Source: Acidobacteriota bacterium
GTDB taxonomy: Bacteria; Acidobacteriota; Terriglobia; Bryobacterales; Bryobacteraceae
NCBI GenBank assembly: GCA_025354885.1
Contig: JANXLY010000069.1
Coordinates: 1-48,872, forward strand
DNA: 48,872 bases
Reading direction: 5' to 3'
In this document: in pieces, positions 23,931 to 33,447 of the stretch
How positions within the stretch are numbered: the stretch's first letter is position 1
How the letters are laid out: each line of letters starts with the position of its first letter
The notes under the pieces: model-generated
Databases searched by the model: none
The model's input: the letters and a program-made list of their open reading frames with translations, nothing else
Told to the model about the DNA's origin: nothing
Made by a program: the position numbers and the translations under genes

Positions 23931-24581
23931 TTAGAGGACGCCGAACTTTTTGTAGACGTCGCGGAGGTAAGCGCCCTTTTCGAGCTCAGCGCGGGAGTTG
24001 TTTTCACCGGTAACTTTGGCGCTGGCCAGTTCGATGATCTTATCGATGAGGTGCGTCGGGATTACGACGACGCCGTCAAAATCAGCCACGATCAGGTCGC
24101 CAGGATTCACTTCTACCTCACCGCAAACAATCGGCTTGTTGTAAGCAGTGAGGCGGCCGCGGCCATTGGAGTCGAGTGGTTTCATGCCCGTTGCGAAAAC
24201 AGGAAAGTTGAGCGCCTCAATCATCTTTACATCACGGACAAAACCTTCGATGATCGCGCCTCTGGCCCCTCGGGCGACAGCAGCAGTGGAGAGCAGTTCG
24301 CCCCAGGGAGCATTCTGAATCGAATTGCCAGTAGCAATCACGACCATGTCGTCATGCTTGATAGCGTCAACAGCTTCGATCTCGGCGTCGAAGGGATTCT
24401 GGAGAATCTCATTGCTGTCTATGAACTCAATTGTGTGGGCGTAGCCCGCGACGACCGTGTACTTGGAATGGACTGGCCGGATGTTCTCTCGCATGACCTG
24501 ACGGCGGTAGCCAAGGCTGTCGAGCGAGTCCGACAACACGGCGGTGTAGAGGGTTTGCGAGATACGGTCGAGGAGGGTCAT
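23931..24581 (-). CDS. RraA-family protein (HMG/CHA aldolase-like)
   Basis: A 216-residue member of the RraA / 4-hydroxy-4-methyl-2-oxoglutarate aldolase family. Conserved pieces are TAVLSDSLDSLGYRRQVM, WGELLSTAAVARGARGAIIE, GFVRDVKMI and VNPGDLIVADFDGVVVIP. The G-x-x-R-D motif and downstream Asp residues bind the divalent metal. The family includes RNase E inhibitors and class II pyruvate aldolases, and sequence alone does not settle which applies. Its start lies 5 nt behind sdhB, so it belongs to the succinate dehydrogenase transcript, which makes a metabolic (pyruvate/oxaloacetate) role more attractive. Confidence 0.85.
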   Translation of the reverse strand: MTLLDRISQTLYTAVLSDSLDSLGYRRQVMRENIRPVHSKYTVVAGYAHTIEFIDSNEILQNPFDAEIEAVDAIKHDDMVVIATGNSIQNAPWGELLSTAAVARGARGAIIEGFVRDVKMIEALNFPVFATGMKPLDSNGRGRLTAYNKPIVCGEVEVNPGDLIVADFDGVVVIPTHLIDKIIELASAKVTGENNSRAELEKGAYLRDVYKKFGVL

Positions 24582-24586
24582 GTTGC

Positions 24587-25360
24587 TTACCCGGCGCCGG
24601 CTTCAGACTGGGCAGGACGATGGGCGAAAGATGCCTCGACGAAATGACGATTCATGATGGCGATGTTTTCGATCGAGATGCCTTTGGGGCAGGTTGCTTC
24701 GCATTCCTGCATGTTGGTGCAGGAGCCGAACATCTCCTCGTTCATGACGCTAACCATGCTGAGAGCTCGGTCGAGCTTTTCTGGCTGGCCCTGGGGCAAC
24801 AGATTTAAGTGCGCGATTTTGGCACCCGTAAATAGGCTGGCGGAAGCATTAGGGCAACTGGCCACACAGGCACCACAGCCGATGCAGGCGGCTGCATCCA
24901 TGGCGCGGTCGGCGTAAACTTTTGCGATGGGAATGGCATTGCCGTCGACGGCAGAACCAGTGGGGACGGAGATAAAGCCACCGGCCTGAATGATGCGGTC
25001 AAAGGACGAACGATCGACCATCAAATCCTTGACGACCGGGAAGGCAGTGGCGCGCCAGGGTTCGAGGAACAGTTCGTCGCCTTCTTTGAAATGGCGCATG
25101 TGCAACTGACAGACTGTGGTCTTGGGAAAGCCGCCGTGGGCTTTGCCGTTGATCATAAACCCGCAGGAACCGCAGATGCCTTCGCGGCAATCATGTTCGA
25201 AGGTAATGGGTTCTTCGCCCTTCAGGATGATCGTTTCATTGAGCACGTCGAGCATTTCGAGGAACGACATGTCCGCATTGACGTTGGGCAAGTCGTAACG
25301 CACCATTTTTCCGGGGGCGCTGGGTCCCGACTGTCGCCATACATTGAGAGTTAGCTTCAT
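24587..25360 (-). CDS. sdhB: Succinate dehydrogenase/fumarate reductase iron-sulfur subunit
   Basis: A 257-residue subunit carrying three clusters. The 2Fe-2S site is C58-REGI-C63-GS-C66 with C84. The 4Fe-4S/3Fe-4S ligands are in [14 protein letters not shown] and [15 protein letters not shown]. It transfers electrons from SdhA to the membrane quinone. The GKAHGG and GNAIPIAKV segments match the Bacteroidetes/Wolinella-like B-type enzymes rather than the E. coli form. AAGGAG lies about 10 nt before the ATG. It is third in the operon sdhC-sdhA-sdhB-rraA. Confidence 0.94.
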   Translation of the reverse strand: MKLTLNVWRQSGPSAPGKMVRYDLPNVNADMSFLEMLDVLNETIILKGEEPITFEHDCREGICGSCGFMINGKAHGGFPKTTVCQLHMRHFKEGDELFLEPWRATAFPVVKDLMVDRSSFDRIIQAGGFISVPTGSAVDGNAIPIAKVYADRAMDAAACIGCGACVASCPNASASLFTGAKIAHLNLLPQGQPEKLDRALSMVSVMNEEMFGSCTNMQECEATCPKGISIENIAIMNRHFVEASFAHRPAQSEAGAG

Positions 25361-25378
25361 GGTCTGGGTGCTCCTTCG

Positions 25379-27292
25379 TTATTTGTAGCTGCGCTGGGCA
25401 GGCTTGACGTATTCAAAGCTGAGGGGTTCCTTATTGAGCGCGGGCGCTGCTTTGTCACCCTTGTATTCCCAGGCTGCGACATACGCAAAATTTTCGTCAT
25501 CACGCTGGGCTTCGCCTTCTGAGGTTTGATACTCTTCGCGGAAGTGGCCACCACAGCTCTCTTTGCGATCGAGGGCATCGATACACATCAGTTCGCCAAG
25601 TTCAATGAAGTCAGAGACGCGTGCGGCGTTTTCCAGTTGCTGGTTGACATCTGAGCCGGAGCCGGGAACCGTGACGTTGTTCTTGAACTCTTCCTTGATT
25701 TCCTGTATTTTTCCAATGGCGTACTGCAGGCCCTTTTCATTTCGTGCCATGCCGCAGTAATCCCACACGGTCTTGCCCAGTTCACGATGGAACTCAGTGA
25801 CCGTCTTCTTGCCCTTGGTGTTGAGCAGTTTAGTGACGCCCGCTTGAACGCCCTCGAGGGCACCTTTGGCTTCAACGTGATCGGCGGTGACCTTCTCAAG
25901 TTTGGTCTCTGCCAGGTAATTCGTGATCGTGTAGGGTGCGACGAAATATCCATCTGCAAGACCCTGCATCAAGGCGCTGGCACCGAGACGGTTGGCTCCA
26001 TGGTCAGAGAAATTCGCTTCGCCAAGGACGAAGAGGCCGGGAATGGTAGACATCAAATGGTAGTCAACCCACAAGCCGCCCATGGTGTAGTGAACTGCCG
26101 GGAAGATGCGCATTGGTACTTTGTAGGGATCTTCGCCGGTGATGCGGTCATAAATTTCGAAGAGGTTGCCGTAGCGCTCGCGAATCGTGCTTTCGCCGAG
26201 CCTTTTGATGGAATCGCGGAAGTCGAGGTAGACGCCGAGGCCGGTTTCTCCCACACCGCGACCTTCATCGCAAACTCGCTTGGCGGCACGAGAAGAAATA
26301 TCGCGCGGCGAGAGGTTGCCGAAGCTTGGGTACATGCGTTCGAGGTAATAGTCGCGATCTTCGTCAGGGATCTGATCGGGGGCGCGCTTGTCGGCGGGAT
26401 TTTTGGAGACCCAAATGCGACCATCATTGCGGAGCGATTCCGACATGAGCGTTAGCTTGGACTGATACTCGCCTGAAACGGGAATACAGGTGGGGTGGAT
26501 CTGCGTATAGCAGGGATTTGCCAAGAGTGCGCCTCGCTTGTAGGCGCGCAAGATAGCGGTGGTGTTCGAACCCTTGGCGTTGGTCGAAAGGTAGAACACG
26601 TTGCCGTAGCCGCCAGTCCCGAGGACCACTGCATCTGCGATGTGGACGTCCAGCTTTCCAGTTACGAGGTTGCGAGTGACGACACCGCGAGCCTTGCCGT
26701 CGATGACGATGAGGTCGAGCATCTCCGTGCGGGCATGCATCTTCACCTGTCCGGCGGCGACCTGGCGCTCAAGAGCCTGGTAAGCGCCGATCAGAAGCTG
26801 TTGGCCTGTCTGACCTCGGGCATAAAAGGTTCTCGAGACCTGAGCTCCACCAAAGGAACGGTTGGCAAGGGTCCCGCCGTATTCGCGAGCAAAGGGTACG
26901 CCTTGGGCGACACATTGGTCGATGATATTGACCGAGAGTTCGGCGAGGCGATAGACGTTTTGCTCGCGGGCGCGGAAGTCGCCGCCCTTGAGCGTGTCGT
27001 AGAAGAGGCGCTGAATCGAGTCGCCGTCATTGCGATAATTCTTGGCGGCATTGATGCCACCCTGCGCGGCGATGGAGTGGGCGCGACGCGGGGAATCCTG
27101 AAAGCAGAAGGCAGTGACGTTATAGCCGAGTTCCCCGAGGGAAGCGGCGCAGGCGCCACCAGCCAAGCCTGTGCCGACTACGATGACGTGGTACTTGCGC
27201 TTGTTCGCCGGGTTCACCAGCTTCATGTTGAACTTGGTTGCGCCCCAGGCTTTTTCGATCGGACCAGAGGGAATGCGAGAGTTGAGCGTCAT
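25379..27292 (-). CDS. sdhA: Succinate dehydrogenase/fumarate reductase flavoprotein subunit
   Basis: A 637-residue catalytic subunit. It contains the dinucleotide fold [19 protein letters not shown], the covalent-FAD histidine in [12 protein letters not shown], and active-site segments [14 protein letters not shown] and [20 protein letters not shown], followed by [20 protein letters not shown]. It interconverts succinate and fumarate at the cytoplasmic face. Direction of use cannot be read from sequence, but in an aerobic soil acidobacterium succinate oxidation is likely. It starts 3 nt after sdhC and is 18 nt ahead of sdhB. Confidence 0.95.
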   Translation of the reverse strand: MTLNSRIPSGPIEKAWGATKFNMKLVNPANKRKYHVIVVGTGLAGGACAASLGELGYNVTAFCFQDSPRRAHSIAAQGGINAAKNYRNDGDSIQRLFYDTLKGGDFRAREQNVYRLAELSVNIIDQCVAQGVPFAREYGGTLANRSFGGAQVSRTFYARGQTGQQLLIGAYQALERQVAAGQVKMHARTEMLDLIVIDGKARGVVTRNLVTGKLDVHIADAVVLGTGGYGNVFYLSTNAKGSNTTAILRAYKRGALLANPCYTQIHPTCIPVSGEYQSKLTLMSESLRNDGRIWVSKNPADKRAPDQIPDEDRDYYLERMYPSFGNLSPRDISSRAAKRVCDEGRGVGETGLGVYLDFRDSIKRLGESTIRERYGNLFEIYDRITGEDPYKVPMRIFPAVHYTMGGLWVDYHLMSTIPGLFVLGEANFSDHGANRLGASALMQGLADGYFVAPYTITNYLAETKLEKVTADHVEAKGALEGVQAGVTKLLNTKGKKTVTEFHRELGKTVWDYCGMARNEKGLQYAIGKIQEIKEEFKNNVTVPGSGSDVNQQLENAARVSDFIELGELMCIDALDRKESCGGHFREEYQTSEGEAQRDDENFAYVAAWEYKGDKAAPALNKEPLSFEYVKPAQRSYK

Positions 27293-27295
27293 GAG

Positions 27296-28000
27296 TTAGA
27301 CCAGGTCCTTTCCAATGATTCCGAGCAGGACACAGACCGGGATTGAGATATTTCCGAGGGAGATGACTGCGGCGGCCGTAGTGGCGAAGCTGCGCAGGAT
27401 GGCCCGATAGCGCGGGTGGCCCAATCCGACTGTCTGGAACATGCTCCAGACGCCGTGGGTGAGGTGCAGGCCGAGCATGCTCATGGCAATGATGTAGAAG
27501 AGGGATGCGAGTGGCTGCCGGAAGCCGGCGACGAGATTGTGATAGGGATTCATCTCGACAAAGTTGGGGTGCGTGGCCCCGGTGGTCAGGTGGCTCAGGT
27601 GGTAGAGCACGAAGAAAAATAGAATGGGCCCGGAAAAGTACATTGTGCGTGAGGCGAAGCTGGAAATCGTTGGCGTCTTCTTCACGTAAGCCTGAGGGCG
27701 GGCGGCACGATTGATGTTGTAGAGCTGGGCAATCGTCGCGACGTGAAGCACAAAGCAGATAAGCAGAGAAATGCGAACCGCCCAGAGGAGTTCATCCGAA
27801 GCGTGAAGCAGTTTGGCATAAGCCATCAATGCTTCTTCTGCGTTGGGAAGGTAGATCTGCAGATTCCCCAGCATGTGGCCGATAGTGAATGCAAAAAGAA
27901 CGGCGCCAGTGATGGCTACAACGTATTTTTTGCCGATTGTGGATTGATAAAGCGTCAGGGATTGGTGGAGCTTGGAGGTAGGTGCCGTAGCGGTGGCCAT
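27296..28000 (-). CDS. sdhC: Succinate dehydrogenase cytochrome b subunit (B-type, five-helix)
   Basis: A 234-residue membrane anchor with five hydrophobic segments, the single-subunit B-type anchor that binds two haems b. Candidate haem ligands are His in IGHMLGNLQIYLP, LLHASDELLW, LYHLSHLTTG and LGLHLTHGVWSMFQ. It docks SdhAB to the membrane and reduces the quinone (menaquinone in most B-type enzymes). It is first in the operon. The 134-bp gap upstream should hold the operon promoter, but I could not pick a convincing one. Confidence 0.92.
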   Translation of the reverse strand: MATATAPTSKLHQSLTLYQSTIGKKYVVAITGAVLFAFTIGHMLGNLQIYLPNAEEALMAYAKLLHASDELLWAVRISLLICFVLHVATIAQLYNINRAARPQAYVKKTPTISSFASRTMYFSGPILFFFVLYHLSHLTTGATHPNFVEMNPYHNLVAGFRQPLASLFYIIAMSMLGLHLTHGVWSMFQTVGLGHPRYRAILRSFATTAAAVISLGNISIPVCVLLGIIGKDLV

Positions 28001-28087
28001 AGATTTTTAGTGTCTCGGAACTTGTTCAAAAAACGGAGTTTGGCTTCCACGTTTGTGGATGCTGGGCTAAGGGTATTGTATTAAAAA

Positions 28088-28108
28088 TTTTACTGTCTGG
28101 CAGTAAAA
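28088..28108 (-). terminator. A/T-rich hairpin, terminator of the phosphoesterase gene or operator of sdhC
   Basis: TTTTACTG-TCTGG-CAGTAAAA is a perfect 8-bp inverted repeat. Read on the minus strand it lies 27 nt after the phosphoesterase stop and is followed by TTTTTAA, as an intrinsic terminator would be, but the stem has only two G-C pairs. Its place 88-108 nt upstream of sdhC would also suit a repressor operator. Confidence 0.45.
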
Positions 28109-28134
28109 CGTATTGCAGGATAGGAACTTTGATG

Positions 28135-28875
28135 CTATTTGCCAAGGAAAAGCCGCCGGGCCAGTAGTTCTGGAAGTCCTGCAGCGAGGATGGCCTTAGA
28201 GGCGGATTCAACATCGTAAGTCGTACGGTGGTAGGTGATGGTGGCATCGGTCTGGTTATAGATGCAATAGGCGGCGCGCCAGTCGGTATCGCGGGGCTGG
28301 CCCACGCTGCCGGGATTGATCAGATATTGGGCCTCCGGGTCGAGGGAGAGAGTATAGTTGGTTTCGAGTAGTGGAACTTGGGGGATGGGCCGGAGCGATC
28401 GCCGCAGGAAAGCGAAGCCGCCCTGGCGGTGTGTGTGGCCAAAAAAGTTGAGTGGCCCACGAAGGAATTGCTCCATCCCACGAGCGTCGCATTCCTGAAT
28501 CAGATAAAGGTCTTCGTCAATCGGGCTTCCGTGCATGAGCCAAAATCCGGAGTGCTCAATGGGGCCACGCGGCATTTCACGCAGATAGACACGGTTCGGC
28601 TCGTTTAGGACGTTGGCTGTCCAAAAGAGGGAGGCAGCGGCGACGGTATTGTAGCCTTCTGTGTCGTCCAATCCGACAGCAACTTTGTCATGGTTGCCGC
28701 GCACGATGGCGCTCAGGTTCTGGCGAGCCCATTCGACGCTTTCGTTAGGAGAAGCTCCATAGCCGACCAGATCGCCACAGCAGAGGATCTGGTCATAATT
28801 GCCCTGGGCATGGCTCAGGACGGCCTGAAGGGCGTGAAAATTGGCATGGATGTCGCTGAGTAGGAGAAAACGCAG
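28135..28875 (-). CDS. Metallophosphoesterase (YfcE/MJ0936-like), apparent CTG start
   Basis: A 246-residue calcineurin-like phosphoesterase. The metal motifs are LSDIHANFHAL (D-x-H), CCGDLVGYGASPNE (GD), IVRGNHDKV (GNHD), WLMHGSP and FFGHTHRQG (GHTH), all expected for the family. The C-terminal part has YLINPGSVGQPRDTDWRAAY, as in YfcE-type phosphodiesterases. The first GTG/ATG in frame is 28704, which would remove the first two metal motifs. Upstream there is only a CTG at 28875, preceded by AGAGG at 7 nt and a stop codon further up, so I take CTG as the start. Substrate unknown. Confidence 0.82.
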   Translation of the reverse strand: MRFLLLSDIHANFHALQAVLSHAQGNYDQILCCGDLVGYGASPNESVEWARQNLSAIVRGNHDKVAVGLDDTEGYNTVAAASLFWTANVLNEPNRVYLREMPRGPIEHSGFWLMHGSPIDEDLYLIQECDARGMEQFLRGPLNFFGHTHRQGGFAFLRRSLRPIPQVPLLETNYTLSLDPEAQYLINPGSVGQPRDTDWRAAYCIYNQTDATITYHRTTYDVESASKAILAAGLPELLARRLFLGK

Positions 28876-28930
28876 TGGATAGCCTCTTATCCATTATGGC
28901 GCGAGTGGCTTGAGCCGCCAGCTGCTTCGC

Positions 28931-28936
28931 TACAAT
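28931..28936 (+). promoter_or_regulatory. -10-like hexamer TACAAT, leaderless arrangement
   Basis: TACAAT ends 6 nt before the ATG of the PfkB gene. CTTGAG lies 16 nt upstream as a weak -35. Transcription would start at the ATG itself. Confidence 0.4.
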
Positions 28937-28942
28937 GGGTCG

Positions 28943-29857
28943 ATGTCATTAGTCGTTGTAGGCTCCGTCGCATATGACGGAGTCGAAACTCCCCACGGTA
29001 AAGTCGAGCGAATGCTCGGCGGAGCCTGCACTTATATCGCCTTGTCGGCGAGCTACTTTACCCCGTCCAAAATTGTGGCGGTGGTTGGCGACGATTTCGC
29101 CGATGAAGACCGTCATTTGCTTGCGTCTCGCGGCATTGATCTGGCGGGTCTGGAGCTTGCCGAAGGCAAGACTTTCTTCTGGCAAGGCGTGTATTCAGAC
29201 GACATGAACGACCGCACAACGCTGCGGACCGATCTCAACGTCTTTGCCACTTTTTCGCCCAAGCTTCCGGAGAGCTACAAGAACCAGCCTTACCTGTTCC
29301 TCGGTAACATCCAGCCGGCACTTCAGAAGCAGGTGTTCTCGCAAATGTCGAGCCTGCGTTTCTGCGGCGGCGACACGATGAATTTTTGGATCAACGATTT
29401 CCGTGAAGAGTTACTGGCGACGATTGCCGACTGGAACTTCCTGCTGATCAACGATTCAGAAGCCAGGCTGTTGTCCGGCGAATCGAATCTGCGCAAAGCA
29501 GCAGCGAAGATCATGGCTATGGGTCCGAAAAATCTGGTGATCAAACGCGGCGAATATGGTGCGATGCTCTTCCGCCCCAATAGTTTGTTCATGGTGCCAG
29601 GCTATCTGCTCGATAACGTTTTTGATCCGACTGGTGCCGGCGATTGTTTTGCGGGTGGTTTTGTCGGATATCTCGCCGAGCGTGGCTTCGACCTCCAAGG
29701 TGAAATTGACCCGCACGAATTGCATCGCGCCGTGATTCACGGCAGTGTGATGGGCAGTTTCTGCTGCGAAAAATTTGGAGTGGACCGCTTTCGCACCCTG
29801 ACCCGTCAGGAGATTGATGGGCGCTTTGAAGAGTTCCGCAAGTTCACGGCGTTCTAA
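28943..29857 (+). CDS. PfkB-family carbohydrate kinase
   Basis: A 304-residue ribokinase-like kinase. It opens with VVGSVAYDGVETPHGKVERM, has the glycine-rich LGGACTYIALSASYF, and ends with the second PfkB signature DPTGAGDCFAGGF at 228-240, where D234 is the catalytic base. The phosphate acceptor is a sugar or nucleoside and is not predictable. The start is the ATG at 28943; the earlier in-frame start (28910) adds residues unlike the family. It heads a plus-strand cluster, and the next gene begins 41 nt before its stop. Confidence 0.88.
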   Translation: MSLVVVGSVAYDGVETPHGKVERMLGGACTYIALSASYFTPSKIVAVVGDDFADEDRHLLASRGIDLAGLELAEGKTFFWQGVYSDDMNDRTTLRTDLNVFATFSPKLPESYKNQPYLFLGNIQPALQKQVFSQMSSLRFCGGDTMNFWINDFREELLATIADWNFLLINDSEARLLSGESNLRKAAAKIMAMGPKNLVIKRGEYGAMLFRPNSLFMVPGYLLDNVFDPTGAGDCFAGGFVGYLAERGFDLQGEIDPHELHRAVIHGSVMGSFCCEKFGVDRFRTLTRQEIDGRFEEFRKFTAF

Positions 29858-31337
29858 AGCGGCTCCCGGCTGGGCGGGGGTATTGCTATGCGCGGCTGTG
29901 CTCGCGTGTGTAAGTGCAGTTGCGATCTATTTTGTCCAGGCTGAGGGGACTGCACTTTTCTACGGAGATGCAGCGGCCCACCTCAATATTGCGCGGCGTC
30001 TCTTTGATGGCCACAACCCTGGTTACGAGCAGGTGGGTACGGTCTGGCTGCCGCTTCCACATGTGTTGATGATGCCGTTTGCCAAGGTGAATAGTTGGTG
30101 GCAAAACGGATTGGCTGGGGCCATTCCAGCCGGTGCAGCCTGGGTGTTGGCGGGCGCGTTCTTATTCGCGGCTTTACGCCGCTTATTCGGCACCGATGGA
30201 GCGATTGCGGGAACATCCGTGTTTGCTACGCAACCGAATCTCCTCTACCTTCAGTCCACCCCAATGACGGAAAGTATTTTCTTTGCCTGCGCATTGGGCA
30301 TGCTTCTATTTACGGTGCGGCTGAAGGAAACTGGGGCACCGCTCGATGCTGCTCTTGCCGGCATTTGTGGATGTGCTGCCACCCTTACCCGTTACGAGGG
30401 TTGGATCCTGTTGCCCTTTGTTGGACTCTATGTTCTGCTCAACGGCGGGAGGCGACGCTGGGAATGTGCGTTGTACTTCGGACTGCTGGCGGGTGCCGGG
30501 CCTCTCTACTGGCTTGGGCACAACTGGGTTATGTATTCCGATTGGCTTGAGTTCTATCGAGGGACCGGGTCGGCGAAGGACATTCAAAAGCAAGTGCCCT
30601 ATCCCGGCGCACATGACTGGGCAGCGGCCGCACGGCAATTTGCCATTGCAGTCAAGGCGGTTCAGGGATGGCCGCTGGTGATCATCGCTTGTCTCGGTCT
30701 GATTCCGGCAATCGCCAGACGGACCTTTTGGCCGCTTGCTTTCTGTCTGGTTTCTCCACTTTTCTATGTTTGGAGCTTGCACTCTGGAGATACGCCGATT
30801 TATGTTCCGGAAATCTATCCGTTCAGCCACTACAATTCCCGTTATGCGTTGGCCGCATTGCCCTTGTTCGCGATTTGTACAGCTGCACTTGCCGCCGCAC
30901 TGCCTCGACTCCGCTGGATTCTGCCTCTACTTGCTCTGTCCTGGTTCGTCTTCAATCCTTTGCTGGTCAAGCGGGAGGGTGCGGTGAATTCAGAATCCCG
31001 GCGCGCCTGGACTCATGAAGTGGCGATGTTGCTGAAGCAGGACTATCAACCCGGGTCTGGGATCGTGATGCCATTTGGAGATCTTACAGGAATCCTGCAG
31101 GAGGCAGGCGTCCCCATTCGCGAATGTATTCATCAGGGAGACAAGCTGGAATTTGACCGCGCCACGGCGCGTCCGGATCTCTTCCTCGATACCGCCTGGG
31201 TGATCGCCCAATCTGGTGACAAGGCCTCGAATGCAATGGCGAGGGCTCGGGCCATGGGGCTGCCTTATCGCTGTGTGAAACTAATATCGTTGCCTTACTC
31301 TCCGGTGCTTGAAGTGTGGCGGCGTGTTTCTCCATGA
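29817..31337 (+). CDS. GT-C type membrane glycosyltransferase (GT39/ArnT-like)
   Basis: A protein of about 506 residues with roughly ten hydrophobic segments. The first large outer loop carries YGDAAAHLNIARRLFDGHNPG, with the aspartate expected for polyprenyl-phosphate-sugar-using GT-C enzymes, and GTVWLPLPHVLMMP. A soluble C-terminal part follows. Such enzymes transfer a sugar from a lipid-linked donor to protein, lipid or wall polymer at the outer face. Its first 41 nt overlap the kinase gene and its stop codon overlaps the ATG of the epimerase gene (ATGA), so expression is coupled. Confidence 0.75.
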   Translation: MGALKSSASSRRSKAAPGWAGVLLCAAVLACVSAVAIYFVQAEGTALFYGDAAAHLNIARRLFDGHNPGYEQVGTVWLPLPHVLMMPFAKVNSWWQNGLAGAIPAGAAWVLAGAFLFAALRRLFGTDGAIAGTSVFATQPNLLYLQSTPMTESIFFACALGMLLFTVRLKETGAPLDAALAGICGCAATLTRYEGWILLPFVGLYVLLNGGRRRWECALYFGLLAGAGPLYWLGHNWVMYSDWLEFYRGTGSAKDIQKQVPYPGAHDWAAAARQFAIAVKAVQGWPLVIIACLGLIPAIARRTFWPLAFCLVSPLFYVWSLHSGDTPIYVPEIYPFSHYNSRYALAALPLFAICTAALAAALPRLRWILPLLALSWFVFNPLLVKREGAVNSESRRAWTHEVAMLLKQDYQPGSGIVMPFGDLTGILQEAGVPIRECIHQGDKLEFDRATARPDLFLDTAWVIAQSGDKASNAMARARAMGLPYRCVKLISLPYSPVLEVWRRVSP

Positions 31338-32146
31338 AAATTCCATTTACTAAGGCGCATGGCGCAAAGAACGACTTCTTGCTCACATGGAAGGCCGACC
31401 TGCCCCCCATTGAGAATCTGAACCAGCTTGCCATTGAAATTTGCCATCGCAACACAGGTGTAGGCGCTGATGGCTGGCTGCTGGTTTCTGAAGCCGAGCA
31501 GGGATGTGACATCCGCATTCGACTCTTCAACCCGGATGGTGGCGAAGTGGAAATGTCCGGCAACGGAACCCGCTGTGCCGCTGCCTGGGCGATTGAGAAC
31601 GGCCGGGCAAACGCACCGGAGGTCAAGATTCTGACCGGAGCTGGGCCTAAGTCGATGCGGCTGATTGAGCAACATGGAGAAAAGTTCATGTTCTTGATGG
31701 ATATGGGTGAGCCGAAAGTGAATGATGGCGATTTGTATACGCGGCTGGCTCTAATCAGCGGCGAAGTGGATTGCGCGATTCTCGATGTTGGTAACCCGCA
31801 ATGCGCAGTTTTTGTGAAGAATTTTGATCTCGACTGGGTCCAGATTGGTGCCGAAATCGAGCATCATCCCTGTTTCCCACGCAGAACTAATGTAAGTTTC
31901 GTTAAAGTTGTCGATGAGAACACAATTGACGTCCGTTTCTTTGAGCGAGGAGTTGGTGTTACCAACTCATCGGGCACCGGATCTACCGGCGCGATGGCTG
32001 CCAGCGTATTGCGTGGATTCGTAAAAAGTCCAGTTTCAGTAAGAACTCCTGCCGGAGACCTAAACCTTTCGTGGGAAAATACGATTTATCTTTTAGGCCC
32101 TGCCGAAATCACGGTTAGGGGCGAATTTTTGGTCGAGGAACAATGA
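31334..32146 (+). CDS. dapF: Diaminopimelate epimerase-like protein, second catalytic Cys replaced by Ser
   Basis: A 270-residue DapF-family protein with the two-fold pseudo-symmetric fold. FTKAHGAKNDFLL opens it, and the first active-site loop EMSGNGTRCAAAW keeps its cysteine (C81). In the second half, FFERGVGVTNSSGTGSTGA corresponds to the usual ERGxGxTxACGTGxxA, but the catalytic Cys is Ser213 (codon TCG, two changes from a Cys codon). DapF normally interconverts LL- and meso-diaminopimelate with both cysteines. This protein may be a weak or altered epimerase. The start at 31334 gives an ATGA overlap with the gene before, and its own stop overlaps the next start in the same way. Confidence 0.85.
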   Translation: MKIPFTKAHGAKNDFLLTWKADLPPIENLNQLAIEICHRNTGVGADGWLLVSEAEQGCDIRIRLFNPDGGEVEMSGNGTRCAAAWAIENGRANAPEVKILTGAGPKSMRLIEQHGEKFMFLMDMGEPKVNDGDLYTRLALISGEVDCAILDVGNPQCAVFVKNFDLDWVQIGAEIEHHPCFPRRTNVSFVKVVDENTIDVRFFERGVGVTNSSGTGSTGAMAASVLRGFVKSPVSVRTPAGDLNLSWENTIYLLGPAEITVRGEFLVEEQ

Positions 32147-33441
32147 AAACACAGATTCTGCAGAAGCTTAACGGTAAGACGGCCCGCATTGGCGTAGTCG
32201 GTCTTGGATATGTTGGCCTTCCTCTGGCCGTTGAGTTCGCTCACGCCGGGTTCCATGTGACGGGGCTGGACATTGATGAGCGCAAGATTTCGAAGATCAA
32301 TGCGGGAGAGTCTTATATTCAGGACATTCCCACGTCGGTTTTGAAGCCGCTGGTCGATGCTGGAATGCTGGATGCAACCAGTGATTTTTCAGTGATCAAA
32401 GATCTCGACACCATCAATATTTGCGTTCCGACGCCGCTTTCGAAGGCGAAAGATCCGGACATGACCTTCGTTAACTCCGCAGTGCAATCCATCGCTGAGA
32501 ACTTCGGGGCAGGGAAGTTGGTGATTCTTGAGTCCACTACTTACCCTGGTACTACCGAAGAACTGGTATTGCCCAAGCTGGAACAACATGGGCTCAAAGT
32601 AGGAGAAGATTTCTTCCTGTGTTTCTCGCCAGAGCGCGTTGATCCGGGCAATAAGCAGTTCCAGACCAAGAACATCCCCAAAGTGGTCGGTGGGCACACC
32701 GCAAATTGCACTGAGGTAGGAGCAGCATTTTACGGTCAGGCACTGGACCATGTTGTGCCTGTGAGTGGCACGAAGGTCGCCGAGATGGTGAAGTTGCTGG
32801 AAAACACCTTCCGGATGATCAACATCGGCATGGTGAACGAGATGGCGATGATGTGCGGTCGCATGGGCATCAACGTATGGGAAGTGATCGACGCTGCAGC
32901 GACGAAGCCTTTTGGATTCATGCCGTTTTATCCGGGGCCTGGACTCGGCGGGCACTGCATTCCGATCGATCCTTTTTATCTGAGCTGGAAGTCGAAGCAG
33001 GCCGGTATTGAAGCGCGGTTCATTGAACTGGCTGGTTACATCAACGGTCAGATGCCACATTTTGTAGTGGAGCGAATTCAGGACGCATTGAACGATCATG
33101 CAAAGCCTGTAAAAGGATCGCGTGTTCACATCCTTGGCATGGCCTATAAAAAGAACATTGACGATGTGCGCGAATCTCCCGGCCTCGACATCATGCACTT
33201 GCTGACCCAGCGCGGCGCAATCGTTTCCTACTCAGACCCCTTCATCCCCAGTTTGCGGATCGAGGATCGCAAGCTTGAGAACCAGGACATGCTGAGCTCC
33301 TGTTCGGCAGCCGATTGCGTAGTTATAGTGACTGATCACACGGACGTGGATTACGCGAAGGCTGTTGAAGTGTCGAAGCTGGTTGTCGACACGCGCAACG
33401 TTCTCAAGAAGATCAAGTCCGACAAAATCGTCACCCTTTAA
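32143..33441 (+). CDS. Nucleotide sugar dehydrogenase (UDP-GlcNAc/UDP-glucose 6-dehydrogenase family)
   Basis: A 432-residue UDP-Glc/GDP-Man dehydrogenase. The NAD fold is IGVVGLGYVGLPLAVEFAHAG, with STTYPGTTEE and FSPERVDPGN downstream. The catalytic cysteine is in GPGLGGHCIPIDPFYLSWK. The combination resembles WbpA/WecC-type enzymes that oxidise UDP-N-acetyl-hexosamines to uronic acids for surface polysaccharides. UDP-glucose remains possible. The ATGA overlap with the epimerase gene and the glycosyltransferase two genes upstream point to a cell-surface glycan role. Confidence 0.9.
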   Translation: MKTQILQKLNGKTARIGVVGLGYVGLPLAVEFAHAGFHVTGLDIDERKISKINAGESYIQDIPTSVLKPLVDAGMLDATSDFSVIKDLDTINICVPTPLSKAKDPDMTFVNSAVQSIAENFGAGKLVILESTTYPGTTEELVLPKLEQHGLKVGEDFFLCFSPERVDPGNKQFQTKNIPKVVGGHTANCTEVGAAFYGQALDHVVPVSGTKVAEMVKLLENTFRMINIGMVNEMAMMCGRMGINVWEVIDAAATKPFGFMPFYPGPGLGGHCIPIDPFYLSWKSKQAGIEARFIELAGYINGQMPHFVVERIQDALNDHAKPVKGSRVHILGMAYKKNIDDVRESPGLDIMHLLTQRGAIVSYSDPFIPSLRIEDRKLENQDMLSSCSAADCVVIVTDHTDVDYAKAVEVSKLVVDTRNVLKKIKSDKIVTL

Positions 33442-33447
33442 GAATTC

